This document shows, in pieces, positions 1-10,379 of a stretch of DNA of 64,000 bases (position 1 is the first letter of the stretch; every line of letters starts with the position of its first letter). Below the pieces are notes generated by a model. It was not told the DNA's origin. It worked only from the letters and a program-made list of their open reading frames with translations, and searched no databases. A program made the position numbers and the translations under genes. This stretch comes from Agelas oroides (taxonomy: Eukaryota; Porifera; Demospongiae; Agelasida; Agelasidae): NCBI GenBank assembly GCA_949130485.1, contig OX422183.1:12684543-12748542 (forward strand), given 5' to 3'.

Positions 1-317
1 ACTTTCTGTCACTTCCAGTATTGCAAGGTGGGTGGGGACATGGGAACAAAGCTAAGGTTTGTTCGCATCAGCTCCAACATAACATACCCGTGTACACCGT
101 TGACATCATTGGCTGGGTTTGAGTAATTCAGCTCAATTCCAGGATGACTGGGTAGAAGAGAAGACATTGCATTGGAAATTGAGCTTTGAAACTGCAGCTA
201 CACAAACTAAGCAACATATAATATGTGTAACATTAGGACATCATAATTGCCATGCATGCAAACATGGCCTCTCTCTATCTTGTTTATCATCTGTTACAAG
301 TGCATGATTTTTTGATA

Positions 318-323
318 TTTATT
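318..323 (-). promoter_or_regulatory. Candidate polyadenylation signal of copy A
   Basis: AATAAA on the minus strand about 140 bases past the copy A stop codon, in AT-rich sequence. Spacing suits a short 3' UTR, but the motif is common in such DNA. Confidence 0.35.
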
Positions 324-462
324 CTTAGCTGGCTTTTGTCATCTTGTGTTTTGTAGAATGTATTTCATTTAAATGTGAAAATTTAAATTCAGATATGTTC
401 AGAAAACCATCTAGAAGTAGATTATTTGGACATTAACTAATGACCATCATGTGATCCGCTCA

Positions 463-626
463 CTATGTGTGCTTCTTCTGTTTCCTCTTGTACCGGCAGA
501 AGAGTATTATAGCAACCAGAACTACTCCTACCACAATCAACCATCCGACAACTGCAACGATTGTAATTCCAGGTTGCATTCCATTGGCAGCTGGTTGCGC
601 ATTTGTTGTATTGTTAGTGGGGAATC
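463..626 (-). CDS. Copy A transmembrane and cytoplasmic tail exon
   Basis: The exon starts at a TATGCAG acceptor in phase 1 and ends at a stop. It encodes a short Asn/Thr-rich juxtamembrane stretch, a strongly hydrophobic helix (IVAVVGWLIVVGVVLVAII), then LFCRYKRKQKKHT and stop. The tail has only about ten residues and is very basic, fitting the positive-inside rule for a type I protein. The GWLIV core is shared with the copy B exon at 25650-25831. Confidence 0.88.
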
Positions 627-3600
627 CTGCATATACAACAGTAGGTTGAATAATCGAGTAAGAATTGTTACACTTCATCCCAAATTAGACTATTCATAGC
701 GATGCTTTGGTTGTACATGTACCTATAGATGATCTAGATAAAAGATTAGATCACATGCGTGGACCTTATTTCGGACCTTCCTGTCTCCTAGCCCGTATTG
801 CCAAAATCTTATATGTGTCATGAAATTGCCGGGATGTGCCTACCCTGAATTTTTGTGCAAACATGCACATAAGAGTGCTGGAAGTTTTTCCCACCCAAGC
901 TAGTTAACTATATACATTATACCTGTAGTGAGCACACAAACAGCTATTGCACCTCTAAACCAAGTGTGTATAAATGTTGATTAACTGCTGGGATGTACCC
1001 TTAACACGAAATCTAGTCTGAGAGTGACTTGTTTGTTCATTATTTTAGCTGACTAATATCGAAAGGAGTTCACCTGCTGAAGGAGAAGTAGTGGTGAGAG
1101 TGGGAACAACAATGGACACACTACTGGAGTAGTTGCCGTATCCAACACTTGTCCTAGCACGAACCTGTGGAAATATGATTTTCATTTATCTTTTATGGTA
1201 ATTCCAAGGCTCTTTTAAATTACGGATTAAGCAAACAAACTTTGCACTTGGAAACCTAATTATGACCGTTTTTAAGTGTGTGAATGCAAAACTAATGGCT
1301 TGAGTGTAAAACAATAACACAGGAATGCACATCTGCAAACCATTAAAACCTTAACCAACTCAGTACATTAAACAGATGACAAACATCTTTAGCTACAACT
1401 TTACTTCTTGTAGTCTCTCAGTTGTGCTGTGTAACAACATGCATAATTATGCATAATTATTCTGTTCACTATACTCAATTACTAGCCTCATTCCCAGGCT
1501 CTCCCCGCGTGTGAACAAAAAAAAATCGATTCCTGTACTGCAAGTGACAAAAAGCTGGGCGGGGCCTGGGAATGGGGCTACTCAACTGCAACCTCTCCAT
1601 GAAGAGAGTACCAATAATTGGAACAGATCGATATTTTTTTGACAAATATAGCAGACAACTGTCTCTTTAATGCAATAAAAAAAAACAAAGCCAACGCAGA
1701 GCTTACCTTAAACTCATAAATTAGTCCATGAACCATTCCATGTATTACATGCTGCAAACTCTGTAAGCTTTCAACTGAATAGGGACCATCTATTAGCTGC
1801 ATGTGTCGGAGAAAAGAATATTCTTATGCAACTTGCACGTGGTTACATAACTGCCACACCTTGAATGATCAGCAATGAATGTTTCTTAACTAATATACAC
1901 ACACTGATCAACACACTGGCAAAAATAATTTTGTGCAAATTGAGTGAAGTACATGTAGGAAAATTTTGTTGTACAAGAGCCTAATCCAGCTTGACATATA
2001 TCCATGGTACATGACTAGTGCTCCACATACCTTCACGCAAGAGAATAAAAATAATCATTTAATGACATTACAATGGCATCAAATGTGATGTGGGTAATAT
2101 GTATAATTTTAAAGAGAAGTAGCAACACAAACACCGGTATATACCTGTGTTCCATTGTACCCAGCATAGAACACCTGATACTGTGTTATCACTCCATTGG
2201 GTTCATCAGGTGGTTGCCAGGAGAGAACAGCAGTAACATTATCAGCACCTTGCCTTAATTCAACAGCAACACTCCTCACAGGGCCAGGAGCTGAAGCACA
2301 AAGTAGATCAAAATAATGCATGCTACGTCAACCATACTGCTTGCATAAACAATCATATCACTTACTATCTTCATAGGTCTGAAATGCAGTCATGTTGGAC
2401 AATGGCCCTCTTCCGTGTAGAGTTGATGCAGCAATTCTTGCAGAGTAATTTGTGTATTTATGCAGACCTGCATGTCATGAAATGATTCCAATGATCACAT
2501 TTAAGAAGAATACCAGAACATCGCTTTACCTTCAATGTGTCTCACTGTAACACTGGCAGAGGTATTGTACTCATGGGAAGAACCAGTCTCCATATTGGTG
2601 AGAATGACTGTGTAGCCAGTAATGATTCCATTTTGGTCAAGGAAGTCAGGGGGAAGCCACCACACTTCAATTGATGTTGAGGAGAGGATAGTGATTTGGA
2701 TTGTATTTGGGGTTCCTGATGGCTCTGGAGAAGCCAAAAGTAATACAAAAAATGGTACATGCATGAGCATTTTACTGTGCCATTAATGTGTGTGCATATG
2801 ATTAAAATTACATAACCCCAAGCCAGAATGAGCTGGGTCAATAAACACAATAAGAGGAATTAATATTAGAAGTACAAAATACTTTAAATAGGTGTTTTAG
2901 GTGGCAATCACATTGGTAGGTAATTGGTCTAATTTCAACTGAAATCAGAGTTATACAAAACATGAATTTTATTTAGAAAACATAACTTCCCCACTGTACA
3001 CAATGCCATAATAACAAACCTGCTCCAGGCAGGGCTTGAATGATAGTGATGCTCATCCCACTTCTTCCAACTGCATTTGCCATGATAACTGAAAACGTGT
3101 ACACATGATGTTCTTGCAGGCCATCCACAACCACCGCTTCCCGCTCTAATGGGATACTGGCGAGTCTAGGGTCTGCATTATTTGCAAGTGGGTTGCCCTG
3201 AGTTGGAATTGCTTTTGTCATGATTGTATGAGATGAATTAGTGGATGTCATTCCAACTGGTCCCAGTAGTTCATACACAACTGTGTAGTTGGTAATTCTT
3301 CCATTCCAGAGCTGTGGGTCTGGTGGTAGCCAAGAAAGCTCAACTTGTGTAGCAGAAACCACCTCCACTGTGAAGCTGTGAATAGGAGCTCCTGGAGCTG
3401 AAGAAAAAGTAGTTAGCTAGGAAGTAAACAATGAGAAGAATGGTGCTATGGTACCTCTGAGCTAACCTGATTCTGGCATTCGAAAAAAGGAAGGGTTGCT
3501 GAAAGGTCCAAGTCCAGCTATGGTACTTGCTGCAATAACATACTGATACAAATGGAAGGGTTGGAGTTCGCGCAGTTGTACAGAAACATTCTCAATATCA

Positions 3601-6600
3601 AGCTGTTCAATAACCCTAGCAGTGTCCACTTCTATAACAAAGAGCCTGTATAACACAATAACTCCATTTCGGTCCCCTAAAGGAGGCAGACTCCAGTGAA
3701 TCTCTGCTGAGGTTGAATCTAACAGTACAATGGCTATATCTTGTGGAGCATCACTTGGTGCTACAAGAAAGAATGGAGAACATTCTAGTTAATTAAGCCA
3801 CCCAGTGACATAAGCATAAATTTGTGATGTTTTTTTTTTGGTCCTTCTGTTGCACATGAAACTTGGAAGCAAACTATGGTCATTTTATGGTATACCTCCT
3901 TGGAGAGTGGTAACACTGATATCTGCTGCTGGTCCAGGCCCAATGGTTTTGGCTGATATACCACACTGATAAGTATAGTATGGATGAAGGGAGTTCACAA
4001 TGAGAATATAGTCCATCCCACCCTCCTGGAAGTACATCGTCCTCCCTGTCAGAACTTCAGTGATAGTGATGTTGTAGGCCTGGATAACTCCATTCCGATC
4101 CCCAGGCTCTGGAGGCTCCCATGTCAGTCTGATGCTAGTGGAGCTGATGGCAACACCTTGTACATTTGTTGGTGTGCCAGAGGGTACTGCATGCATACGA
4201 ACATGTGGTCATAAATATTTTGTTAATAAAAATAGCAATTGTTGCCACAAGGGATTATAAATCTCAACTATACTGGCATAAATACTGAACATGTGCAAAA
4301 GAAAAGATCCTACAGTAGTATACAGTATCAAACAGTGTCATCAGCACCATACAGTGTTGCTAGCATATGTAAACCTATATTCAAGTGGTATACAGAGACA
4401 TTTCTCATTTGCTTACCATCTTGTGGAGTTTGCAGTACATGGGCCTCAGTATAGGGACCTAATGCAATAGTAACTGCAGCTACGGAGCAATGGTAGTTAT
4501 AAAAAGGATGTAGATTCTCTGCTGTGATGGTAGTGTTATTTGTTGTGAGTTGAATGTGCTGCCCTGTATCAGACACAGTAATATTTACTAGATAACTTCG
4601 TATGATGCCATTTTGCTCCTCTGGTAGAGGCTGACTCCAGTTGATCTGGATCATTCTGGGACCAAGTGCAACAGCTGAAATCCCCTCAGGTGGACCACTT
4701 GGAGCTAAACAAAGCAATGCATGTTGATATAATGTATAGTTCCCATATGTATAAGCTCTGCCTTTACAGAATTACAGAAACACTCTTCGTTCCATTTGAA
4801 ACTGTACCATGTATACACAATAGAACTACTAATACTATGACATGCAAGTTCTTAGTTATCAACTGAAGAAAGGTAAGCACTCACCATCTTCAAATGTCCT
4901 GACTCTGAGTGGTGAGGTGTATGGCCCAGGTCCAATTGTAATAGCAGCAACAGAACACACATACTCGTAGAATGGATGAAGAGATTCCAATTGCAGTGTA
5001 AGATCTTCCAAAGGTTGACTACGTAGTGTATATAACGAAGTAGTGTTTGTCTGTACTTCAGACACAAATACTGTAAACAACCGAACATGCCCATTTTGGA
5101 TTTCACGTGGTGGTGGTTGCCATGTGAGTTGAATCCGTGTAGAACTGACAACAACCACAGTGAAGTTTTCAGGAGGTCCACCAGGCACTGCCAAAGCGTG
5201 TACATACAAAGATCATACAAAGCTCAAAGTACAATGGGATCCTGTTTGTGAATGATGTGAAGATGTGTTCACCATGCACTATAGGTACTAACAGTAAGGA
5301 CTCGTTATTGTCATGTGTTGTGAGGTGTGATTGGATTGCCCAGCCTGCCAGTCTTACTATTCCAAGCAGCTATGATATATCAAGTTGTTATTAACTATGA
5401 TTATGGTATGTACTATCTGCATCTTACTTAATTTGCCTAACAAATAGAATGGTTTACCTTCTTCATCTGTGATGACATTGTATGCACTACTTGGAGGTCC
5501 AGGTCCAATAGTTACAGCTGAGATGACAAAGCTATAGGTATAGTATGGATGCAGCAACTCCAGGTTAATTGCTGTGCTATTGGACATCAAATGAATATTC
5601 TCTCCACTCTCCAATACTGTCACTCTAATGATGTATGTACGAATGATTCCATTTTGGTTGGCAACAGTGGGTGGGTCCCAGATTAGGCTGATACTGCGAG
5701 ATGTCACATTTGCAGTTGCAAGGCTCCTTGGTGGACCACTAGGAACTATACGTAGAGAGATAACAAAAGAGATTATTAAATAGTAGTGCTAAATTCCCTC
5801 AAATATTTACCCACCAGCTTCTGAGGTTTGAAGAGTGATGTTGTCACTGATGGAACCAGCTGCTACAGTCACTGCAGCAACACTGAAATTATAGGTATAA
5901 AACGGATGGAGATTATGAACAAGGTAGTTAGTTGTGGTAGAGTTCAGTGTAAATGATCTTCCACTCTCCAGTTCAGTAACAAACACGTAGTAGAGTCTGA
6001 TTAGACCATTCCTGTCCTCCTCAGGTGGTGGCTGCCAGTTCAGAGTGACTGAAGTGGCAGTAATAGCATCTCTTCTCAGATATTGAGGAGGAGCACTTGG
6101 GACTGTAGAGAGATAGATTAAATATTACAAACAGGATTTATTTTGTTGCATCCTAATGCATCTATGTGTAGTTATACAGCAAAAGCCAAGTAACCTTAAG
6201 CAGCAGCTACAAAATCTTGTCTATGTATATCTATGTGCACTTACTGTCTTCTGGAGTATAAATTCTAAGACCGCTAGAAAACGGCCCTCTTCCAACACCA
6301 GTTTCAGCAGCAACAACTACCATGTATGTGGAGAATGGATGCAGTCCCACTAGTGTCACACTCAGAGATGAATTAGTATACTGCTGAACTAATGTTTCAT
6401 TGTCTTCAAGAGATACATTGACAACATAGGCAGTGATAATCCCATTCTGATGCTCAGGAGGTGGAGGTTGCCAAGTCATTAGCACAGTGGTGGGGTTCAC
6501 AGTTGTAGATTGAATTATATGTGGCGAAGCTGCAGGAACTGCACAAAAAAAAAAGAAACAAACAAACAAACAGAACAAAATGTCATAATGTGCTCTAGTC

Positions 6601-9458
6601 AGATAAACTTAGTTGCTGAGTTCCCACTTTATTGTACTGCATGTGCATCTAATTAAGCAGGAGATCAACATCCTAACATTATAGGAGTGTGCATACCATC
6701 TTCTGGCATTGTGGCTATTGCGGGATCACTGTAGGGGCCTATCTCCACTGTCACTGCAGCTACAGTGAAGCTGTAGGTGTAGGCCAGATGCAATCCAGTG
6801 TAGATTGAAGTGGTGTTTGTTGAGTTTAGCTGAAACTCTCTGCCACTGTGAAATTCTACAATTCTGATGGAATAATGTCTGATATCTCCATTGTGCTGGT
6901 CTTCATCTGGTCGTAACCAACTGAGGTGAACACTGGTAGAGTTGATTACAAGGGCTGTTAGGTTAGGTGGAGCACCAGATGGAGCTATAAGGTAGAGAAC
7001 CCAAACAATGTCATTGTGACAGTTTTCTTCCATTTCTTCCCTATATCTTCCCTTCTTTGACACTTGACAATTTAATGGCACTAATATAGGCAATAAATTC
7101 AGATTACACTAAAGGTTCAGCTAGAAACAGTTACTCACCGGCCTCTAGTGTTGTCACTGTCACTGGATTGCTGAATGGTCCCCGCTCGACTGTTTCAGCA
7201 GCAATGGTGAACTGGTGCTGGTAGTACGCATGAAGTGAACCAATAAGCAGTTCAGTGTAATTTCCTCCTCTCATGTAGCTGGACAGAATGTCTGTGACAG
7301 TCTCAAATTGCCTAATATGGTATTTTCTGATCACTCCATTTTGCTGGTCCAGTGTCAGAAGAGACCATTGCAAAAAGACAGAAGTGGAATTTAGGACATC
7401 TGCTGTGAAGTTCTGAGGTGGTGAGTCAGGAGCTACAGAGAGTAAAAATAAGATGCTCAAGTAGGATGAAATTTGTTTCAAATTAATAAGTCATGTATTC
7501 TTGAATATGCTTACAACTTACCAGCTTCCAATGTTGTTACAGTGTGTATTTCACTGTATGGTCCAGGACCGATTGTATAAGCTGACACAATAAACTGGTA
7601 AGTGTGGGATGGGTAGAGTTGTGTAATGTTACATGGTACCATGGTGCAAATCTGTTGAAAACTCTCCTCCCTACGTGGGTGAGTAGCAGTAATGTTGACA
7701 ATGTAATAGATGATTGCTCCATTTTGCTCATCAAGTCTGGGAGGGTTCCATGAGAGCTGAACAGTCATGGGATCAATGGCTGTAGCAGCAGTGATCTCAG
7801 GAGAACCAACAGGAACTGGAAATAAAACGTGCAGATCAAGATCGACCAATGCAATATCCAAGCAATGAACAGTATCATCAACATAGGACAACTCCTACTT
7901 CACAAGTTTGGGAAACTTACTAGTGGAAACTTACTATCTGGAAGTGTCTGCACAATTAGTGGTACAGAATATGGGCCAGGAACAACAGTCACTGCTGAAA
8001 CACTAAAATTGTATGTGTAATATGGATGTAAACTTCCAACAGTAATGCTTAGTTGAACAGTAGAGTGAATGAATATTTCTCCCGTATCTTGCACCACCAC
8101 CCTAACAATATACTGCCTGATGATGCCATTATGGTGCTCAGTTGGTGGAGGGGACCAGGAGAGGTCAACAGAGGTGGAAGTAACTGCAGTATATCTGACA
8201 AACTGAGGTGCGTCACTTGGTTCTGGAAGTGGAATAAAAGACATAGTGGCAAATGATAACCAAAGGATATGCTTAGCATTTAATTAAAGTGTAAAATACT
8301 GTAGTTGGTACTGTGGCAGTAAATACAGTCTTAATGAAAAACACACCATCCTCCAATGTCTGTACAGAAATTGAAACACTGAAAGGCCCTCTCCCAGCAT
8401 CTGTCTGGGCAGCAACTGCAGCACTGTATAATGTGTATGGGGTGACAGGATCTGTTGATTCTGTGAATAGTTCTTCAGTTTCACCCATCACAGGTGAGGT
8501 AACATTCAGTATGTAGCCAGTAATAACTCCATTTTGATCCTCACTCAATGGAGACTGCCATGAAAAGTGGATGGCTATTGAAGTTATATTTACCACTACG
8601 ACATTTCTTGGTGCAGAACTTGGAGCTGGAGGAAGAGAAACAAGATTAGCTACAAAAGAATAGATAGACTAATATGTCTTGTTCCGAATTAGGGACCAGA
8701 ACAGTTTTGGCAACTCACAAGAAGTAGATGTAACTGCTTGTACTGAGTATGAAAATGGGCCAACAGTATTAGTGATTGCAGCCACTCTCAGTGTGTAGGT
8801 GTAGTGTGGATGGAGAAACTGCAATTGGAGTTCTGCAGTCGGTGACCTGGTCATAACTTGGAATTTCTCTCAGTGTTTTCCTCTGCGCGCACGTCCACAC
8901 CTACTAAAGTAAATGTCCGATCAACGACTAATCCTGACAGCCACAGCGTTACAACCAGCGATACCTGGCTCTCCCAATACCTGGTAGTAGACTCAACACT
9001 AGGAACGCACCAGGCACTCGTCCATATTGTAACTGTCAACCGTTAATAAAATTTCGCGGATCGAACGAACCGCGAAAATTTAACACGACGAAAATTTTTA
9101 CGCGAATTATTTTTAACGTGAACATTTCCAGATCTACGGTAATATGCATACCTTCAACATGATAAACATACCATCTTCTGGCATTTCGATAATGGAACCA
9201 GGAGTGGAAGGACCTAAGGCAACTGTCTCAGCTGCTACACTGTATGAGTATCGGTAGAAAGGGTGCAAATCTTGAACAGTTATTTCAGTGTTTCCATCCT
9301 CCAATTGGTACTCATTGCCACTGTTCAGTTCTGTGATGTTAATGATATATCTCCTGATGATCCCATTTCTCTCTTCTTCCACTGGTGGCTGCAGGTGATA
9401 TGAAGTGTCCTTGAATCAAGAGGGGTGGCAATCAGGTTCTCGAGTGGTGCTGTTGGAG
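463..9458 (-). CDS. Copy A: duplicated FN3(x15 intact)-TM C-terminal half
   Basis: A tandem duplicate of the 3' half of copy B, on the same strand. Exons from the stop upward: 463-626, 1074-1164, 1707-1796, 2145-2290, 2366-2467, 2530-2724, 3020-3397, 3467-3760, 3896-4186, 4417-4704, 4885-5187, 5458-5745, 5815-6102, 6245-6538, 6697-6984, 7139-7432, 7522-7815, 7935-8222, 8347-8625. All are open, have GT-AG borders and keep the phases seen in B. Above 8625 the copy decays: 8719 to about 8873 is half a domain, and 9172-9458 is one base short of a frame. No EMI, EGF, signal peptide or start exon lies between 9458 and the end of B. The 3' part looks protein-coding; whether it is expressed, perhaps as an alternative terminus of B, is open. 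Confidence 0.7.
1074..2290 (-). CDS. Copy A FN3 domain 1 (membrane-proximal, three exons)
   Basis: One FN3 fold split over 2145-2290 (A/B strands, VLSWQPP and NGVITQY), 1707-1796 (DGPYSVESL, middle strands) and 1074-1164 ([12 protein letters not shown], last strands, then a Thr/Ser/Pro stalk). The two internal introns are phase 0; the outer borders are phase 1. Copy B has the same split (26610-28458), so it predates the duplication. The Thr/Pro-rich end is probably an O-glycosylated stalk. Confidence 0.85.
1483..1580. mobile_element. 98-bp palindromic MITE (TAGCCTC family)
   Basis: Inverted ends TAGCCTCATTCCCAGGC and GCCTGGGAATGGGGCTA. A second member lies at 22904-23011. It is non-coding and sits in a copy A intron. 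Confidence 0.6.
2366..2724 (-). CDS. Copy A FN3 domain 2 (two exons)
   Basis: FN3 domain from exons 2530-2724 (EPSGTPNTIQ, IEVWWLPP, NGIITGY) and 2366-2467 ([24 protein letters not shown]). The internal intron is phase 1 in the loop before the F strand, the same break as in copy B (29001-29392). Confidence 0.85.
3020..3397 (-). CDS. Copy A FN3 domain 3 with long loop insertion
   Basis: A single 378-bp exon against 288-294 bp for its neighbours. The extra residues lie between the E and F strands around [20 protein letters not shown]. Core motifs are [22 protein letters not shown] and HHVYTFSV. The same insertion is kept in copy B (29886-30263). Confidence 0.87.
3467..3760 (-). CDS. Copy A FN3 domain 4
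   Basis: Exon of 294 bp, phase 1 at both ends. Motifs are APSDAPQD, EIHWSLPPLG, NGVIVLYR, LQPFHLYQYV and [11 protein letters not shown]. Partner in copy B: 30341-30634. Confidence 0.87.
3896..4186 (-). CDS. Copy A FN3 domain 5
   Basis: Exon of 291 bp with phase-1 borders. Motifs are VPSGTPTNVQ, RLTWEPPEPG, NGVIQAY and [10 protein letters not shown] distinctive [10 protein letters not shown] loop is shared with copy B (31936-32226). Confidence 0.88.
4417..4704 (-). CDS. Copy A FN3 domain 6
   Basis: Exon of 288 bp. Motifs are APSGPPEGIS, QINWSQPLPEEQNG and [15 protein letters not shown], with several N-x-T sequons (NNTT, NITV). Partner in B: 32357-32644. Confidence 0.88.
4885..5187 (-). CDS. 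Copy A FN3 domain 7
   Basis: Exon of 303 bp, nine bases longer than its copy B partner (32834-33127), so three residues differ in the C-E loop. Motifs are VPGGPPENFT, QLTWQPPPRE, LHPFYEYVCSVAA and GPGPYTSP. Confidence 0.88.
5458..5745 (-). CDS. Copy A FN3 domain 8
   Basis: Exon of 288 bp. Motifs are [37 protein letters not shown] and [11 protein letters not shown]. Partner in B: 35098-35385. Confidence 0.88.
5815..6102 (-). CDS. Copy A FN3 domain 9
   Basis: Exon of 288 bp, recognised by translating the minus strand. Motifs are [36 protein letters not shown] and [11 protein letters not shown]. The usual GP.S near the end is replaced by AGSIS, also in the B partner (35447-35734). Confidence 0.87.
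6245..6538 (-). CDS. Copy A FN3 domain 10
   Basis: Exon of 294 bp. Motifs are [37 protein letters not shown] and GRGPFSSG. Partner in B: 35960-36253. Confidence 0.88.
6697..6984 (-). CDS. Copy A FN3 domain 11
   Basis: Exon of 288 bp. Motifs are [35 protein letters not shown] and IGPYSDP. Partner in B: 36430-36717. Confidence 0.88.
7139..7432 (-). CDS. Copy A FN3 domain 12
   Basis: Exon of 294 bp. Motifs are APDSPPQNFT, FLQWSLLTLDQQNG, GNYTELLIGSLHAYYQHQF and RGPFSNPV. The usual Pro-Pro after Trp is lost (SLL), unlike in the B partner (37535-37828, SPP). Confidence 0.87.
7522..7815 (-). CDS. Copy A FN3 domain 13
   Basis: Exon of 294 bp. Motifs are [33 protein letters not shown] and GPGPYSEI. 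A Cys pair (ICTMVPCN) in the E-F region, also present in B (37890-38183, NCSLVSCN), may form an extra disulphide. Confidence 0.88.
7935..8222 (-). CDS. Copy A FN3 domain 14
   Basis: Exon of 288 bp. Motifs are [37 protein letters not shown] and [10 protein letters not shown]. Partner in B: 38306-38593. It is the last domain for which A/B pairing is obvious. Confidence 0.88.
8347..8625 (-). CDS. Copy A FN3 domain 15 (short)
   Basis: Exon of 279 bp, nine or more bases shorter than the other FN3 exons because of a gap at the E-F turn (ESTDPVTPYTLY). The frame stays open with good splice sites. It resembles B 39822-40112 (FTES, AGRGP) more than the positionally next B exon, suggesting exons were lost from A. 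Confidence 0.75.
8719..8873 (-). pseudogene. Copy A FN3 domain 16, 5' half replaced
   Basis: The C-terminal half of an FN3 exon is recognisable (EKFQVMTRSPTAEL, LHPHYTYTLRVAA, VGPFSYSV) and ends at a normal phase-1 donor. Upstream of about 8873 the homology stops: an in-frame TGA precedes it and the next 170 bases are GC-richer, unrelated sequence. There is no Trp/PP/NG half and no acceptor in the expected place. Confidence 0.7.
8876..9125. other. Foreign insert replacing half of an FN3 exon
   Basis: About 250 bases between two FN3 exons unlike the surrounding introns. The first part (8876-9040) is GC-richer with many CpG. The rest (9044-9120) is a short AT-rich element rich in CGCGAAAATTT with a hairpin (TTTCGCGG ... 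CCGCGAAA). It coincides with the missing 5' half of FN3 domain 16. Confidence 0.5.
9172..9458 (-). pseudogene. Copy A FN3 domain 17, one-base frameshift
   Basis: FN3 exon with good acceptor and donor, but 287 bp long where the family is 288. The frame is broken near 9391, at the invariant B-strand Trp: one frame covers APTAPLENLIAT, the other resumes with QPPVEEERNG and runs to MPEDG. A sequencing error or a real deletion would look the same. Confidence 0.75.
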
Positions 9459-9609
9459 CTGCAGAATGCATCAAACCTGATATTACAACAAAATTTCAGC
9501 CTCAAATGCTCTCAGAGTCTAGTGCTATACAGTTTACAGAAAAGAATTTGCAACTAGGTCTCCTCAGGAGGGTGCAGGAGGGAAGTGTATAGCCTCCTGC
9601 ACGAAGCTC

Positions 9610-10345
9610 TAAAAAATATCTTTTTAAGGTGGTGGTGAAGTCTTTCGGCGGACGTTAACGAAAAACATAAACATGGGTTACAGTCAGGACCAGGGTTACT
9701 CCTAGTTTCAGGGTTAGGGTTTGCTTTAGGGCAATCTTGCTTTGCCTATTTTTAAAAAGGGTTTTAGTAGCTCATTAATATATTCATGAACCCAAAATTG
9801 CCACTCGATGGACGCATCTACATGCTCACTTTAGGTAGCGTCCTAACCACCAATGTATCTCAAATCAGTCAGTGCCAGCTTTTGTTCAGAGCTACTCTCA
9901 AAGTCAGGCTAGGCTCATGTTTGTCACTACTCTTGGAATGGACAACTTTGACTGCACCAAAATGAATGCACGTTTCTAAAAAGTCACAGCTTATCTGTGG
10001 GAGGGGCTCATTCACGAGTGGAAGCATACATTGCTAGCCACACCTCTACCCCTTATGTCGGTAAACAACTCACGGCTCTGTTCCACACACAACCACTGTT
10101 CAGTGTACTGGAGCGTAGTATACCAACGATATATTCGTATTCTAGTTAAAGCCCAGCCCAGCACACAAAGCACCGGGCCACGGTCACCTGCATACGACCA
10201 CGAGACCTGGGCCTACCCAACTAATACAGTCTTGGCCACTGTGGCCTTTCTGCTGCCTCTACACACAAACTTGCTTTCACAAGCAGGCATTATGCACTAC
10301 TCACAGCTACATGACACTTCTTTTGTAAATTACACCACAAGTGGA
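9610..10345 (+). repeat. Dispersed repeat R1, copy 1
   Basis: Similar along its length to 42400-43075 and, in its second half, to 51265-51545. It contains GGGTTAGGGTTTGC and GAGACCTGGGCCTACCCAAC landmarks. The ORF inside is not shared in frame by the copies, so it is not treated as a gene. Confidence 0.75.
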
Positions 10346-10379
10346 AAGCAAAAAAAAGAGCTGACGGAAGACCTTTGAG

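Noticed and set aside
1-60. Further TAGCCTC-family MITE at the window edge
   Set aside because: GGGAACAAAGCTA resembles one end, but the partner arm would be outside or is too diverged to support.
2973-9458. Receptor tyrosine phosphatase, usherin or sidekick orthologue
   Set aside because: The FN3 array recalls these, but there is no phosphatase, laminin or Ig domain, and the tail has about ten residues.
10031-10378. 115-codon ORF as a gene
   Set aside because: It lies inside repeat R1. The frame is not shared by the R1 copies at 42400 and 51265.
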